NCBI RefSeq assembly: GCF_034344865.1
Contig: NZ_CP133774.1
Coordinates: 6,572,001 to 6,636,000, forward strand
From: Pseudomonas sp. 10S4
GTDB lineage: Bacteria > Pseudomonadota > Gammaproteobacteria > Pseudomonadales > Pseudomonadaceae
Length of the DNA stretch: 64,000 nucleotides
Direction of reading: 5' to 3'
How positions within the stretch are numbered: the first letter of the stretch is position 1; each line of letters opens with the position of its first letter. Under the pieces are notes generated by a model, which made no database searches, was not told the DNA's origin, and was given only the letters and a program-made list of their open reading frames with translations. The position numbers and the translations under genes are program-made. Shown piece by piece: positions 8,914 through 18,322 of the stretch.

Positions 8914-10038
8914 GTGGCCGTTCTACCGCCAATCCGTTCGCGACTCATACGCTGGCCCGCGCTGCGCCGTTTGCTCGGCAAAGCCATTGCGTCGCCTGCC
9001 AGCGGGAACGCCAGCCATCGAGTCATCCACGACTACTTTCACCATAAGGCGCTCGCCCAGGGCTACACCCTAAGCCACAGCCAGCAGCGAGTGATCGACT
9101 GTATGGCGCAACATGCGACAACGCTGCTGGGTGCATCGGCGAAAAACCTGCCCGGCCTTTACCTGTACGGCGCTGTCGGTCGCGGTAAAAGCTGGTTGCT
9201 GGACGGGTTTTTCCAGGCCATCCCCCTCGCGCAAAAACAGCGCCTGCACTTTCATGAGTTTTTCGCGCAGCTGCATCAGGGCATGTTCAGCCATCGTGAC
9301 CAACCTGATCCCTTGGCGAACACCCTTGATGAGTTGTTGCTGGATTGTCGGGTGTTGTGTTTCGACGAGTTTCACGTCCACGACATCGGCGATGCGATGC
9401 TCATCACCCGGCTGTTCAAGGCGTTGTTCCGCCGTGGCATCCTGCTGCTGGTGACCTCCAACTACCCACCCGAAGGTTTGCTGCCGAACCCGCTCTACCA
9501 TGCGCGTTTCAAACCGGTGATCGACCTGATCAACACGCGCATGCAGGTCCTGGAAGTCGGCGGTCCTCATGACTATCGCAGTCAGGCGCGAACCCATACC
9601 CAGCAGGTGTTTACCCAGGGCCGGTACGTCTGGCCGGCGACGCAAGCCCAGCGTCAGGCGTTGAACCTGCCTGAAAGTGCTTTGCCCCTGGCGTTGCCGG
9701 TCGGAACACGGCATCTGCCAGCACGGTACTGCGAAGGGCGAGCCGTCGGTTTTACCTTCAGCGATCTGTGCGACCACCCCACCGCCGTGATGGATTACCT
9801 GGAACTGTGCCGGCGTTTCGATCACTGGGTCATCGATGAACTGCCCAGCCTCAACGATTGTTCGATCGCGGCGCAGCAACGGTTTATCAACCTGATCGAC
9901 GTTTTGTACGATCAGGACAAACATTTGGTGCTATTGGGGCAGCGTTCGTTGCGGGAAAGTCTGGATGGGGATGCCATTGACCTGGCGCGGACACGTAGCC
10001 GGTTGGGGCAGTTGGTGGAGGTTCGGGAACTGGTTTAA
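8914..10038 (+). CDS. zapE: ZapE/AFG1-family ATPase
   Basis: The GTG at 8914 preceded by GGGTGA gives 374 residues, close to E. coli ZapE (375); an upstream start at 8851 would add 21 residues. P-loop ATPase motifs are clear: Walker A GAVGRGKSW, Walker B VLCFDEFHVHD, and the ZapE/AFG1 signatures LLLVTSNYPPEGLLPNPLYHARFKP and FTFSDLC. ZapE of E. coli is a division-associated ATPase that acts on FtsZ under stress, and AFG1 relatives act in mitochondrial protein quality control. Many pseudomonads carry a second copy near rplM/petABC, so this one may be a paralogue. It stands alone, followed by a REP pair. Confidence 0.85.
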   Translation: MAVLPPIRSRLIRWPALRRLLGKAIASPASGNASHRVIHDYFHHKALAQGYTLSHSQQRVIDCMAQHATTLLGASAKNLPGLYLYGAVGRGKSWLLDGFFQAIPLAQKQRLHFHEFFAQLHQGMFSHRDQPDPLANTLDELLLDCRVLCFDEFHVHDIGDAMLITRLFKALFRRGILLLVTSNYPPEGLLPNPLYHARFKPVIDLINTRMQVLEVGGPHDYRSQARTHTQQVFTQGRYVWPATQAQRQALNLPESALPLALPVGTRHLPARYCEGRAVGFTFSDLCDHPTAVMDYLELCRRFDHWVIDELPSLNDCSIAAQQRFINLIDVLYDQDKHLVLLGQRSLRESLDGDAIDLARTRSRLGQLVEVRELV

Positions 10039-10070
10039 CCAATAGATTTTCGGATTGGCTGCCGGCCTCT

Positions 10071-10165
10071 TCGCGAGCAAGCCCGCTCCCACAGGGAATT
10101 TGTGTTGATCACACATTATGTGTACGACACAAAATAACTGTGGGAGTGGGCTTGCTCGCGAAGGC
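10071..10165. repeat. REP pair (GTGGGAGCGGGCTTGCTCGC family)
   Basis: Two inverted copies of the REP core (TTCGCGAGCAAGCCCGCTCC near 10071 and GGGAGTGGGCTTGCTCGCGA near 10142) are separated by a short spacer. This is a classic Pseudomonas BIME/REPIN arrangement between two plus-strand genes. Confidence 0.88.
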
Positions 10166-10253
10166 GGCCTGCCCGGCACCACAACTTCCCGCTATCATGT
10201 CGCCCATTCTCAGAGCCCCGCGCCCTACTACTCGATCAATAGCGAATTCGTTC

Positions 10254-11567
10254 ATGAATACCCTTGCACAACTGCGAGCCGGTGAGCTGGCAGGCATCAC
10301 CCGTCTGGACCTGGTCTGCGGCCTGACCGAGTTCCCCGGGAAATCTTCGACCTGGCGGATTCGCTGGAGATACTCAACCTTAGCGGCAACGCGTTGAGCA
10401 GCCTGCCGGACGACCTGCACCGCCTGACTCGTCTGCGAATTCTGTTCTGCTCGGACAACCAGTTCACCGAGCTGCCGGCCTGCCTGGGTCAATGCGCCGC
10501 GCTGAGCATGATCGGCTTCAGGGCCAACCGCATCGAACGGGTGCCGGCCGCCGCCCTGCCGCCGCTCGCTGCGCTGGCTGATCCTGACCGACAACCGCAT
10601 CAGCGAACTGCCGACCGAGTTGGGTGAACGTCCGCTCATGCAAAAACTGATGCTCGCCGGCAACCACTTGCAGCAATTGCCCGAAAGCCTGGTTCAATGC
10701 CATCGACTGGAACTGTTGCGCATCTCGGCCAACCGCTTCACCGAACTGCCTGAGTGGCTGCTGAGCCTGCCGGCCCTGACCTGGCTGGCCTACGCCGGTA
10801 ACCCGCTGGAAACCGAAGCCGATGCGGCCGCCCTTGAGGCCACGCCGAGCATCCCGTGGTCAGAGCTGCACCTTGAGCAAAAACTCGGTGAAGGCGCTTC
10901 GGGGGTGATTCATCGCGCTACCTGGCAACGACCGGGGCAAGCGGATACTCAGGTCGCGGTAAAACTGTACAAAGGCGAAATGACCAGCGATGGCTCGCCG
11001 CTACACGAAATGAACGCCTGCATCACCGCAGGCCTGCACCCCAACCTGATCCGCATCGAAGGGCGAATTGTCGACCATCCGCAAGCCCAGGCCGGGCTGG
11101 TGATGCATTTGATTGACCCGAGTTATCGCAACCTCGCGGCGTTGCCAAGCCTGGCGTCCTGCAGCCGTGACGTTTACACCGATGACACGCGGTTCAGCGC
11201 GGACGTGGCATTGCGCATCGCCCGTGGCATCGCTAGCGCGGCAGAGCACTTGCACGAACAAGGCATCACCCACGGCGATCTCTACGGCCACAACATTATG
11301 TGGAACGAGCACGGTGACTGTCTGCTGGGCGACTTTGGCGGTGCGTCTTTCCACGCCACCACGGACAACCTTGAAACTCGCGCGCTGCAACGGATCGAAG
11401 TGCGGGCGTTCGGGGTGCTGTTAGGGGAACTGCTGGCGCGCATCGACTCAGGCTTGAGCGATGCAGATCGGGTGACGCTGGAGGACCTTGAGCAGCGTTG
11501 CTGTCAGCCAGATGTACTGGCGCGGCCGGGCTTTAGCGAGATTGTGCGGGAATTGAATGGCCGGTGA
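10254..11567 (+). pseudogene. Leucine-rich-repeat protein kinase, frame broken twice
   Basis: Three consecutive reading frames encode one protein. The first is MNTLAQLRAGELAGITRLDL. The second is LRR units (LSSLPDDLHRLTRLRILFCS). The third is more LRRs followed by a protein kinase domain with glycine loop LGEGASGVIHRA, VAVKLYKGE, catalytic loop HGDLYGHNIMW and LGDFGGASF. The frame drops one base at the C-run 10334-10337 (five C would restore it) and gains one near 10560-10575. Net length is divisible by three (438 codons). Family members are bacterial Ser/Thr kinases of unknown target carrying an N-terminal LRR. Either this is a recent pseudogene or both changes are sequencing errors. Confidence 0.8.
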
Positions 11568-11594
11568 CCGCTTCGCAGTCATTCGTCGGATCGC

Positions 11595-11690
11595 CGCCCG
11601 GAGCAGGCCCGCTCCCACAGTGGTTTTGTGTCGTGCACATAATGTGTGACCAACACAGATCAACTGTGGGAGCGGGCTTGCTCGCGAAGA
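11595..11690. repeat. REP pair (GTGGGAGCGGGCTTGCTCGC family)
   Basis: Inverted REP cores (GAGCAGGCCCGCTCCCACAG, then CTGTGGGAGCGGGCTTGCTC) lie between the convergent kinase and yebC-like genes. Confidence 0.87.
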
Positions 11691-11729
11691 CGGCCTGTCA
11701 AACAACAAAGCTGTCAATGCTGTAAACGC

Positions 11730-12437
11730 TTAACCCGCCAACCCGACAAACATGTCCTGCACGTCATCATGGTTATCGAGGCCTTCGAGGAAGGCTTCAA
11801 CTTCAGCCATGTGCTCGTCGCTCAAACCGCTGACCGGGTTCTTCGGCTGGTAGCCCAATTTGGCCGACAACACGGTGAAACCTTGCTCAGGCAGGGCTTT
11901 CTGCACCGCGTCCAGGTCTGCAGGCTCGGTCAGGAACAGGGTCGTGCCCTCTTCTTCACCCGGTTCGAAATCCTGGGCGCCGGCTTCGATGGCGGCCATT
12001 TCCGGATCGGCGTCAGGGCTGTCCGGGGACGCCTCGATCATGCCGACATGGTTGAAGTCCCAGGACACCGAACCGGACGCGCCCAATTGGCCCTTGCGGA
12101 ATGCCACGCGGATTTCAGCGACGGTACGGTTGATGTTGTCGGTCACGCATTCAACGATCAGCGGCACCTGATGCGGGGCGAAGCCTTCGTAGGTCACGCG
12201 ATGGTATTGCACGGTTTCGCCCAACAGGCCCGCGCCTTTCTTGATCGCGCGATCGAGGGTTTCCTTGGGCATCGAGGCTTTCTTGGCCTGTTCAACCACC
12301 AGACGCAAGTGTGCGTTAGTGGTGATATCAGCGCCGTTACGCGCAGCAATGGTGATTTCTTTCACCAGTTTGCCGAAGATCTTGCCCTTGGCGTTGGATG
12401 CCGCTTCTTTGTGTTTAACCTTCCACTGTGCGCCCAT
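11730..12437 (-). CDS. YebC/PmpR-family protein (YeeN-like)
   Basis: The 235-residue protein begins [28 protein letters not shown], the YebC signature, and contains [27 protein letters not shown] and [19 protein letters not shown]. YebC-family proteins bind DNA as transcription regulators (PmpR in P. aeruginosa). More recently some members have been linked to relief of ribosome stalling at proline-rich stretches. The first residues (GAQWK rather than AGHSKW) point to the shorter YeeN-like branch, a second paralogue in pseudomonads besides the one in the ruvC operon. It is a single-gene unit. Confidence 0.9.
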   Translation of the reverse strand: MGAQWKVKHKEAASNAKGKIFGKLVKEITIAARNGADITTNAHLRLVVEQAKKASMPKETLDRAIKKGAGLLGETVQYHRVTYEGFAPHQVPLIVECVTDNINRTVAEIRVAFRKGQLGASGSVSWDFNHVGMIEASPDSPDADPEMAAIEAGAQDFEPGEEEGTTLFLTEPADLDAVQKALPEQGFTVLSAKLGYQPKNPVSGLSDEHMAEVEAFLEGLDNHDDVQDMFVGLAG

Positions 12438-12671
12438 TACTCACTCTCTTGATCTGTGGCGCCGAGACATCTATTGGCCGACGCATGGCGGCAAGTTTAT
12501 ACGGCCTAAAGTCGGCAATCGACCAAAAATTCCATCCTGTACACCGACAGGACGCGTCGACATCTTCAACAGTGCTTGTAGGAGGATTCTGAAAAGTCGA
12601 TTTGCGATGACTATTCAGGGCTGTGGTTTCGTACCCTCTGCGCCCCGTATGACATGGCAGAAGCACACGCG

Positions 12672-14081
12672 ATGCACAACGACAAGGAAAGTCCCTTCAC
12701 CTTGACCCTCGTCGAGGATGATTTGAGTCTGCAAGTGCTGCAGTTCAGTGGCTATGAAAGCCTCAATCAGCCCTATCGGTTCGACATCGAAGTGATCGGC
12801 CTGGCCCCGGCAATGAACCTCGAGCGACTGCTGCAACGACAGGCCTTTCTGAGCCTCGGTGATGGCCAGGGCATTCACGGCATTTTGCACAGTGCCAGTC
12901 GCGAGTACCGTGGCCCGCACCGGATCGGCTATCGACTGGTGCTGGTGCCGTACCTGCAACGCCTTGAACAACAGCGCACCCGACGGGTATTCCATCAGCT
13001 CAACGTGCCAGCGATTTTGCGCCAGTTATTGGAAGAACACGCATTGCCCGAGTACGGCTACCGCTTTGAACTCAGCACCGGGCACTACCCGGTACGGCCC
13101 TTTTGCATTCAATACGAAGAAACCGATCTGGCCTTGCTGCATAGGCTCTGCGAAGAAGAAGGCATTCACTATCACTTCGAACACCGCCGCGACGGGCATG
13201 TACTGGTGCTGGCCGATGATAGCCAGAGTTTCCCCCAGGCCCCGGTGCTGACACCTTTCCATGGCGATCCGCTTGAGGAGCCGGCCTTTGCCGCGATCCG
13301 AGAACTGTTCCAACGCCATGACTCGCCGCTGATCCTGCCGCAGAGATTGATTCACGACAGAAGCTGCGCCGCCGTCAGCTTTGGCGCAGCCAATCATCCG
13401 CTGATCGGTAAAAACCTGTTGAGCACGCGCCCTGCTGCCGGGCAACTGCACGGCGAGCAACGCAGTCGTCGGACGCTGGAACGGCTGCGCTGCCAACACC
13501 GGCAGGTCCATGGCCAAAGCGATCAGACGGGATTACTCAGCGGACGTATCGTGCAAGTGGAGCAACACCCAGTGGCGAGCTTCAACGACCAATGGCTGCT
13601 CACCGAGATCCGGCACCAAGGGCAACAACCCTCGATCCTCGCTCAAGACAAACCCTTTGCAGTCCCCGGCTACTGCAACCGGTTTAGCGCCATTCCCTGG
13701 TCGACGGTGTTCCGGCCCGCGCTCAAACAACTCAGGCCAAACATTCCCGGCTTTCAACCCGCTCAAGTGCTGGGCGAGCCCGGACAACCGGCGGCGCTCG
13801 ATGAACAGGGCCGGATTCAGGTCAGCCTGTGGCCGGGACTGGCTGAGCAGGAGCCGGTTGGCCTGTGGCTGCCAGTGGCCATCGGTGCGTCCGACGACTC
13901 GTCCAGGCTCCCCGCTGCCGGCACTGATGTATACATCAGTTTTCTCGACAGCGACCCGGACCGACCGATCCTTTGCACCGGCTCAAGCCTGCCGCCCCCA
14001 CACCTCACCCGCCCCCCGCCACCGCGCGGCGACACCCGCCTGCTGCTCGATTGGCTGGTCAATCGCCCGGATATACCCTGA
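12672..14081 (+). CDS. VgrG-like type VI secretion tip protein, short orphan form
   Basis: The start at 12672 (MHNDKESPFTLTLVEDD) is chosen by comparison with the family; 12654 is possible and neither has a strong ribosome site. The 469 residues cover the gp27-like region (FSGYESLNQPYRFDIEVIG; FCIQYEETDLALLHRLCEEEGIHYHFEH) and the gp5-like OB fold (RIQVSLWPG ... AGTDVYISFLDSDPDRPILCTG). The protein stops soon after the OB fold, so the long beta-helix needle is almost absent. No Hcp, adaptor (DUF4123/DUF2169), effector or immunity gene is adjacent. It could be a remnant or a minimal VgrG loaded in trans. Confidence 0.82.
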   Translation: MHNDKESPFTLTLVEDDLSLQVLQFSGYESLNQPYRFDIEVIGLAPAMNLERLLQRQAFLSLGDGQGIHGILHSASREYRGPHRIGYRLVLVPYLQRLEQQRTRRVFHQLNVPAILRQLLEEHALPEYGYRFELSTGHYPVRPFCIQYEETDLALLHRLCEEEGIHYHFEHRRDGHVLVLADDSQSFPQAPVLTPFHGDPLEEPAFAAIRELFQRHDSPLILPQRLIHDRSCAAVSFGAANHPLIGKNLLSTRPAAGQLHGEQRSRRTLERLRCQHRQVHGQSDQTGLLSGRIVQVEQHPVASFNDQWLLTEIRHQGQQPSILAQDKPFAVPGYCNRFSAIPWSTVFRPALKQLRPNIPGFQPAQVLGEPGQPAALDEQGRIQVSLWPGLAEQEPVGLWLPVAIGASDDSSRLPAAGTDVYISFLDSDPDRPILCTGSSLPPPHLTRPPPPRGDTRLLLDWLVNRPDIP

Positions 14082-14119
14082 TGCCCACATTAGATTAGAG
14101 ATTGAGCCAACATCGAACA

Positions 14120-14248
14120 CCTGTGGCGAGGGAGCTTGCTCCCGCTGGGCTGCGAAGCGGCCCCCGGCATTCTGTCAGGCGCACCGCATTGGCTGACTTT
14201 ACGACTGCTTCGCAGCCGAACGGGAGCAAGCGCCCTCACCACAGGTTC
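14120..14248. repeat. REP/REPIN (GTGGCGAGGGAGCTTGCTCC family)
   Basis: Arms GTGGCGAGGGAGCTTGCTCC (about 14124) and GGGAGCAAGCGCCCTCACCA (about 14221) enclose an inner inverted pair (GGCTGCGAAGC / GCTTCGCAGCC). It lies between the convergent vgrG-like and FAD oxidase genes. Confidence 0.85.
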
Positions 14249-14277
14249 GGTGTCAGGGTTTAAAAGAACCCTGTGGC

Positions 14278-15669
14278 TCACCCCTTATCCGCCTTCCCCG
14301 CCGCCGCGGCGAATTTCGCCAGGCGCACGTCCAGACGCCGTGGCCGGTGGCCGTGGTCTTCGGCGTGTTCCTTGCGGCGGATGGCGTTGCGCACCATCAA
14401 TGAACCCAGGTAACGAATCGGCTCCGGCGGGAAGTAACCCAACGGCCCGTTGACCAGCGGCGAGCGGGTCCACGGGTTATCAAGGCCTTGCACCATCGAG
14501 GCAAGAATCTGCCCGCCCATATGGCACGGCCCGACCCCGCTGCCGGAGTAACCGAAGCCGTAAAACACATTGCCGCTGGCGCTCATCTGGCCGAAGAACG
14601 GCAAACCGGTGACCGAACGATCCGAGGGACCGTTCCAGGTGGCCTCGACCTTGACCTCGGCAAATGCCGGAAAGAAGTCCGTCAGGCTGCTGCGCAACAG
14701 ACCGGCATAGGGCGACGGTTGATCGAACACCGGCAACATCCGCCCGCCGTAGGCGAAGGTGTTGCCACCCTTGCCGAGCATGATCCGGCCGTCCGGGGTG
14801 TTGTGGTAGTAGTGCACGAAAATCCGCGAATCAAGCACCGTGACGCCACTGGTCAAGCCGATTTCACTGAGCAACTCCGGGCGCGGTTCGGTGATCAGCA
14901 TGTCGCTGGAGACAATCGCCACGCTGCGTTCGAACTGCGGGAAGGCCCGGGCCATCCAGGCGTTCATCGCCAACACCACTCGATCTGCACGGACGGCGCC
15001 GCTCGGAGTGTGAATCGCCGCCGGCGTGCCCTCCTCCAGCCCGGTCATCGCGGTGTTTTCATGAATCCGCACACCGAGTTGCAACGCCACCCGGCGCAAG
15101 CCGCGCACCAGTTTGCCCGGTTGTACGCTAGCCGCTGCCGGGGAAAACCAGCCTTCCAGATGTTTGCCGGACCCGGCCATGCGCTGCACATCCGCCACCG
15201 GTCGCTGAGTAAAGGAGTTGATGCCGTTGCGTTCCAGCGCGGCGATCACCGCGTCGGTCGAGCCGCACTGGGCGCGATTGGTCGCGGTGTAAAGAGTGCC
15301 GTCGAGGCGGTAATCGGCATCGATTCCGTACTGTTCGCAGAACGCACCGATGGCGTGGATGCTGCGCTCCGACTCCTTGACCAGCCGCACCGCTTCTTCG
15401 ACGCCGAACAACCGTTCAAGAGTGAAGTACTTGGCCGACCACGACAGTGCGCATCCGCCGTTGCGCCCACTGGCGCCGGCGCCGCAGATGTCGGCTTCGA
15501 TCAGCAGCACGTCGAGTTCGGGGTTTTGCTCCTTGAGCATGATCGCGGTCCAGAGTCCGGTGTAGCCGGCGCCGACGATGCAGACGTCGGCGCGGGTGTC
15601 GCCGTCCAGCGCAGGGCAAGTTGCGGATGCATCGGCCTTCAAGGCTTGCTCCAGCCAAAAGGGTCTCAT
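14278..15669 (-). CDS. FAD-dependent oxidoreductase of AEP locus (DAO family, PbfC/PbfD-like candidate)
   Basis: The start at 15669 has GGAGA seven bases upstream and gives 463 residues (MRPFWLEQALKAD). The dinucleotide-binding motif VCIVGAGYTGLWTAIMLKEQNP lies near residues 30-50, followed by GRNGGCALSW and a C-terminal FAD contact YGFGYSGSGVGPCHMGGQ. Flavoproteins of this family recur in AEP gene clusters, where some have been reported to oxidise N-methyl-AEP or AEP to phosphonoacetaldehyde, the PhnX substrate. The gene is 69 bp downstream of the transporter gene on the same strand, within 6 kb of phnW and phnX. The phosphonate role is inference from context. Confidence 0.83.
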   Translation of the reverse strand: MRPFWLEQALKADASATCPALDGDTRADVCIVGAGYTGLWTAIMLKEQNPELDVLLIEADICGAGASGRNGGCALSWSAKYFTLERLFGVEEAVRLVKESERSIHAIGAFCEQYGIDADYRLDGTLYTATNRAQCGSTDAVIAALERNGINSFTQRPVADVQRMAGSGKHLEGWFSPAAASVQPGKLVRGLRRVALQLGVRIHENTAMTGLEEGTPAAIHTPSGAVRADRVVLAMNAWMARAFPQFERSVAIVSSDMLITEPRPELLSEIGLTSGVTVLDSRIFVHYYHNTPDGRIMLGKGGNTFAYGGRMLPVFDQPSPYAGLLRSSLTDFFPAFAEVKVEATWNGPSDRSVTGLPFFGQMSASGNVFYGFGYSGSGVGPCHMGGQILASMVQGLDNPWTRSPLVNGPLGYFPPEPIRYLGSLMVRNAIRRKEHAEDHGHRPRRLDVRLAKFAAAAGKADKG

Positions 15670-15738
15670 CGGGATTCTCCAGTCAGATGTCCACACGCCA
15701 ACCTGCCGCCAGTGCAGCAGGCCGCGAGGGAAAGGGTT

Positions 15739-17064
15739 TCAGGTACGCAGGGGTTTGATGCTGATCGGCTGGTTGGGCACGAAGGTGGAGTCGGTTTGCA
15801 AGCCCGCCGGGCGGCTGTTCCAGTGCGGGATCAGCACGAACGCCGAGAACATCGCGCAACCGGCGAAGACGATGAACACCGTGACCGAATCGAAATAGCC
15901 CGGCAGTAAACCACCGAGAATCGCCCCGACCGAACCGCAGCCGTTCACAAAACCCGCCGCCGTGGCGCCGGCCTTGGCCGTGCCGAAATCAATCGCCGCC
16001 GCGCCGCTGATCATCGAGTCCGGCCCGTAAAGGGTCAGGCCCATGACAAACAACAGCGCCACCACCATCAACACGCTGCCGGTGTGCAAGGCACCCATGA
16101 ACAGCGCCAGGGAAACCGTCAGCGCCAACAGACTGATCACACACGCCGGCATCCGCCGGGCGCCGAACAGCTTGTCGGAGGCCAAACCGATCATGATCGG
16201 CCCGAGTAGCCCGGCCAGTTCAAAAGACGTGGGAATGATCGCCGCGCCGACCTTGCCCACCGAGGGCATTTGTTCGAAAACAATCACCGGCCCCCAGAGC
16301 AAAATCGCGTAACGCGCCGGTTTCAGCAGGAAGTACGAGAGCCCGAGTACCAGCACGGTGCGGTTGCGCAGGATTTCCTTTAACGGCTCCCAAACGCTGA
16401 TCTGGCTTTGTGCGTAGGCCGCTTCGACGCTCAACTCCGGTTCTGGCTCCACGGCGGGCAAGCCGACGTCTTCAGGCTTGTTGCGCTGAAGAAAGAAGAA
16501 CAGCACCGCCACCACGCCGACCACCGCCGCACTGGAAAAGAACGCCGCGTGCCAGGTGCCGATCAGTGTGTAGGCCCACCAACCGGCGAATGGTGAAGCC
16601 ACCAATCCACCAAAGGCGTAGCAGGAACTCCACAACCCGAGCACCCGCCCGCGCTGTTCGGCGGGGAAGAAACTGCCGAGGTTCTTGCACAGTCCCGACC
16701 ATCCGGTGGACTGGGCCAACCCTTGAATCAGCATGCAAGTAGCGAAGATCGGCAACGTGGCAAAACTGCCCATCACCACCGCGGCCGCGGCGGAAATCAG
16801 CAACCCGCCGAGCACCACGACCCGTGGGCCAAAGCGATCGGCGAGGATGCCCCAGGTGAATTGGCCAATGGCGTAGGCCGCCAGATAGATCGCGTCGAGG
16901 TTGGCCATGGCCATTTTGTCGAGCAGGAAGGTAGGGTCTTCGCCGATCCCCAGTTTGGCCACGGAAAACGCTTTGCGAGTGAAGTAGAAAGCGGCGTAAG
17001 CGAGCCAGGTGATCGCGAAGATCTGCACGCGCCAACGCTTGATGGTGCCGATGGGATTGTTCAT
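15739..17064 (-). CDS. MFS transporter, OPA/GlpT-like, probable phosphonate permease
   Basis: The 441-residue protein has about 12 membrane segments. The N-terminus (WLAYAAFYFTRKAFSVAKLGI) and LLIQGLAQSTGWSGLCKNLGSFF-type segments match the organophosphate:phosphate antiporter family (GlpT, UhpT, PgtP). In an AEP locus it would bring an organophosphonate across the inner membrane, replacing the ABC uptake system used elsewhere. It is transcribed with the FAD oxidase and diverges from the first LysR gene, which probably regulates it. Confidence 0.87.
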   Translation of the reverse strand: MNNPIGTIKRWRVQIFAITWLAYAAFYFTRKAFSVAKLGIGEDPTFLLDKMAMANLDAIYLAAYAIGQFTWGILADRFGPRVVVLGGLLISAAAAVVMGSFATLPIFATCMLIQGLAQSTGWSGLCKNLGSFFPAEQRGRVLGLWSSCYAFGGLVASPFAGWWAYTLIGTWHAAFFSSAAVVGVVAVLFFFLQRNKPEDVGLPAVEPEPELSVEAAYAQSQISVWEPLKEILRNRTVLVLGLSYFLLKPARYAILLWGPVIVFEQMPSVGKVGAAIIPTSFELAGLLGPIMIGLASDKLFGARRMPACVISLLALTVSLALFMGALHTGSVLMVVALLFVMGLTLYGPDSMISGAAAIDFGTAKAGATAAGFVNGCGSVGAILGGLLPGYFDSVTVFIVFAGCAMFSAFVLIPHWNSRPAGLQTDSTFVPNQPISIKPLRT

Positions 17065-17141
17065 TGTGGTTCTGACCTCAGGGTGTGAGTGTGCCGGCAG
17101 AAATTAAGAAATAACGCCTGTTTTTTTATTGTTGAGCACTT

Positions 17142-17171
17142 CGATATCGCTGCTTCCCTGAGGCGATATCG
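17142..17171. promoter_or_regulatory. Inverted repeat in divergent transporter/LysR promoter region
   Basis: CGATATCGC (17142-17150) and GCGATATCG (17163-17171) form a perfect 9-bp inverted repeat with a 12-base centre. It sits 78 bases upstream of the transporter start and 160 bases upstream of the LysR start. It is a candidate operator for a regulator of the locus, but no binding data can be inferred from sequence alone. The rest of 17065-17331 is AT-rich and shows no gene. Confidence 0.45.
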
Positions 17172-17331
17172 GTCAGATGAGTCCTGCTGTTGCACGCACA
17201 GACTCATGGCGCCCGATGCTGTTCGACTGACCAGTCAGCGGGGCTGAGGCCGATAAAAACAATTACTGATTAATAAGTGAAATCGATTTATCGTATTTCC
17301 AATATAAGTTCAGCTTGTTACTGGAGGTTCG

Positions 17332-18204
17332 ATGTCGGTCTCCCACGCCCAGCTCAAAGCCTTCCACGCCGTGGCCGTGCACGGCGGCTTCACCAAAGCC
17401 GCCGAGCGGCTGTTTCTCACGCAACCGGCGATTTCCGACCAGGTGCGCAAACTCGAAGAGCGGTTTGGGGTGCTGCTGTTCCACCGCAACAAACGCTCGG
17501 TACGCCTGACCGACCTCGGTGAGCGCTTGTTGAGCATCACCCAGCGCCTATTCGTCATCGAAGCCGAAGCCCAGGAGTTATTGCAGGACTCCCAGGCGTT
17601 GCAGACCGGCAGCCTGATCCTCGCCGTGGATGCACCGGTGCACGTACTGCCGCAGATCGCCCGGTTTTGCGAGCGATACCCCGGCATCAGCGTGAAGATC
17701 GAAACCGGCAACACTGATGAATCGTTGTTTCGGCTGTTCAACTATCAGGCCGACCTGGCGTTGCTCGGCCGGGATGTCAGCGACGAGCGATTGATCTCGC
17801 TGCCGTTGCGCAATGACCCGATGGTGGCGTTCGTCTCGCGCAGTCATCCGTGGGCGAGTCGCGAGTCCATCTGCCTGGCGGACCTGGACGACACGCCGCT
17901 GGTGCTGCGGGAAATCGGTTCGGTGACGCGCCAGACCCTGGAAGAGGAAATGGCCGGGGCCGGGTTTCGGATTCGTCCGGCGATTGAGGTTGAAGGCCGG
18001 GAAGCGGCGCGCGAAGCGGTGGTAGTCGGGATTGGTGTCGGGGTAGTGTCAGCGGCGGAGTTTGGTGCAGATTCGCGGGTTTGCGCGTTGCCGATTACCG
18101 ACTGCAAGCGGCGGCTGACCGAGACGCTGGTGTGCTTGCGCGAGCAGAGTTCGCGGCGGGTGGTGGCGACGTTTCTGGAGATGGTGCGCGAGAGTCTTGT
18201 GTAG
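17332..18204 (+). CDS. LysR-type regulator, divergent from transporter gene
   Basis: The 290-residue protein has a winged helix at residues 1-65 (LKAFHAVAVHGGFTKAAERLFLTQPAISDQVRKLEERFG). An effector domain follows (LILAVDAPVHVLPQIARFCERYPGISVKI). It is a paralogue of the other LysR protein in the locus: both carry a nearly identical stretch, LREIGSVTRQTLEEE here and LREPSSITRRTFDEA there. The divergent position suggests it controls the transporter-FAD oxidase pair, perhaps with AEP as effector. TTACTGGAGGT upstream of the ATG supplies the ribosome site. Confidence 0.9.
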   Translation: MSVSHAQLKAFHAVAVHGGFTKAAERLFLTQPAISDQVRKLEERFGVLLFHRNKRSVRLTDLGERLLSITQRLFVIEAEAQELLQDSQALQTGSLILAVDAPVHVLPQIARFCERYPGISVKIETGNTDESLFRLFNYQADLALLGRDVSDERLISLPLRNDPMVAFVSRSHPWASRESICLADLDDTPLVLREIGSVTRQTLEEEMAGAGFRIRPAIEVEGREAAREAVVVGIGVGVVSAAEFGADSRVCALPITDCKRRLTETLVCLREQSSRRVVATFLEMVRESLV

Positions 18205-18211
18205 GCAGGTC

Positions 18212-18312
18212 CGGCCCCTTCGCGGGCAAGCCACGCTCCCACAGGTTTGCGCCGTACACAAGATTGGGGACTGGCATAAATCCTGTGGGAGCGTGGCTTG
18301 CCCGCGAAGGCC
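18212..18312. repeat. REP pair
   Basis: Inverted cores (TTCGCGGGCAAGCCACGCTC near 18219 and GGGAGCGTGGCTTGCCCGCG near 18287) lie between the two convergent LysR genes. Confidence 0.87.
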
Positions 18313-18322
18313 GCACCTCGGT

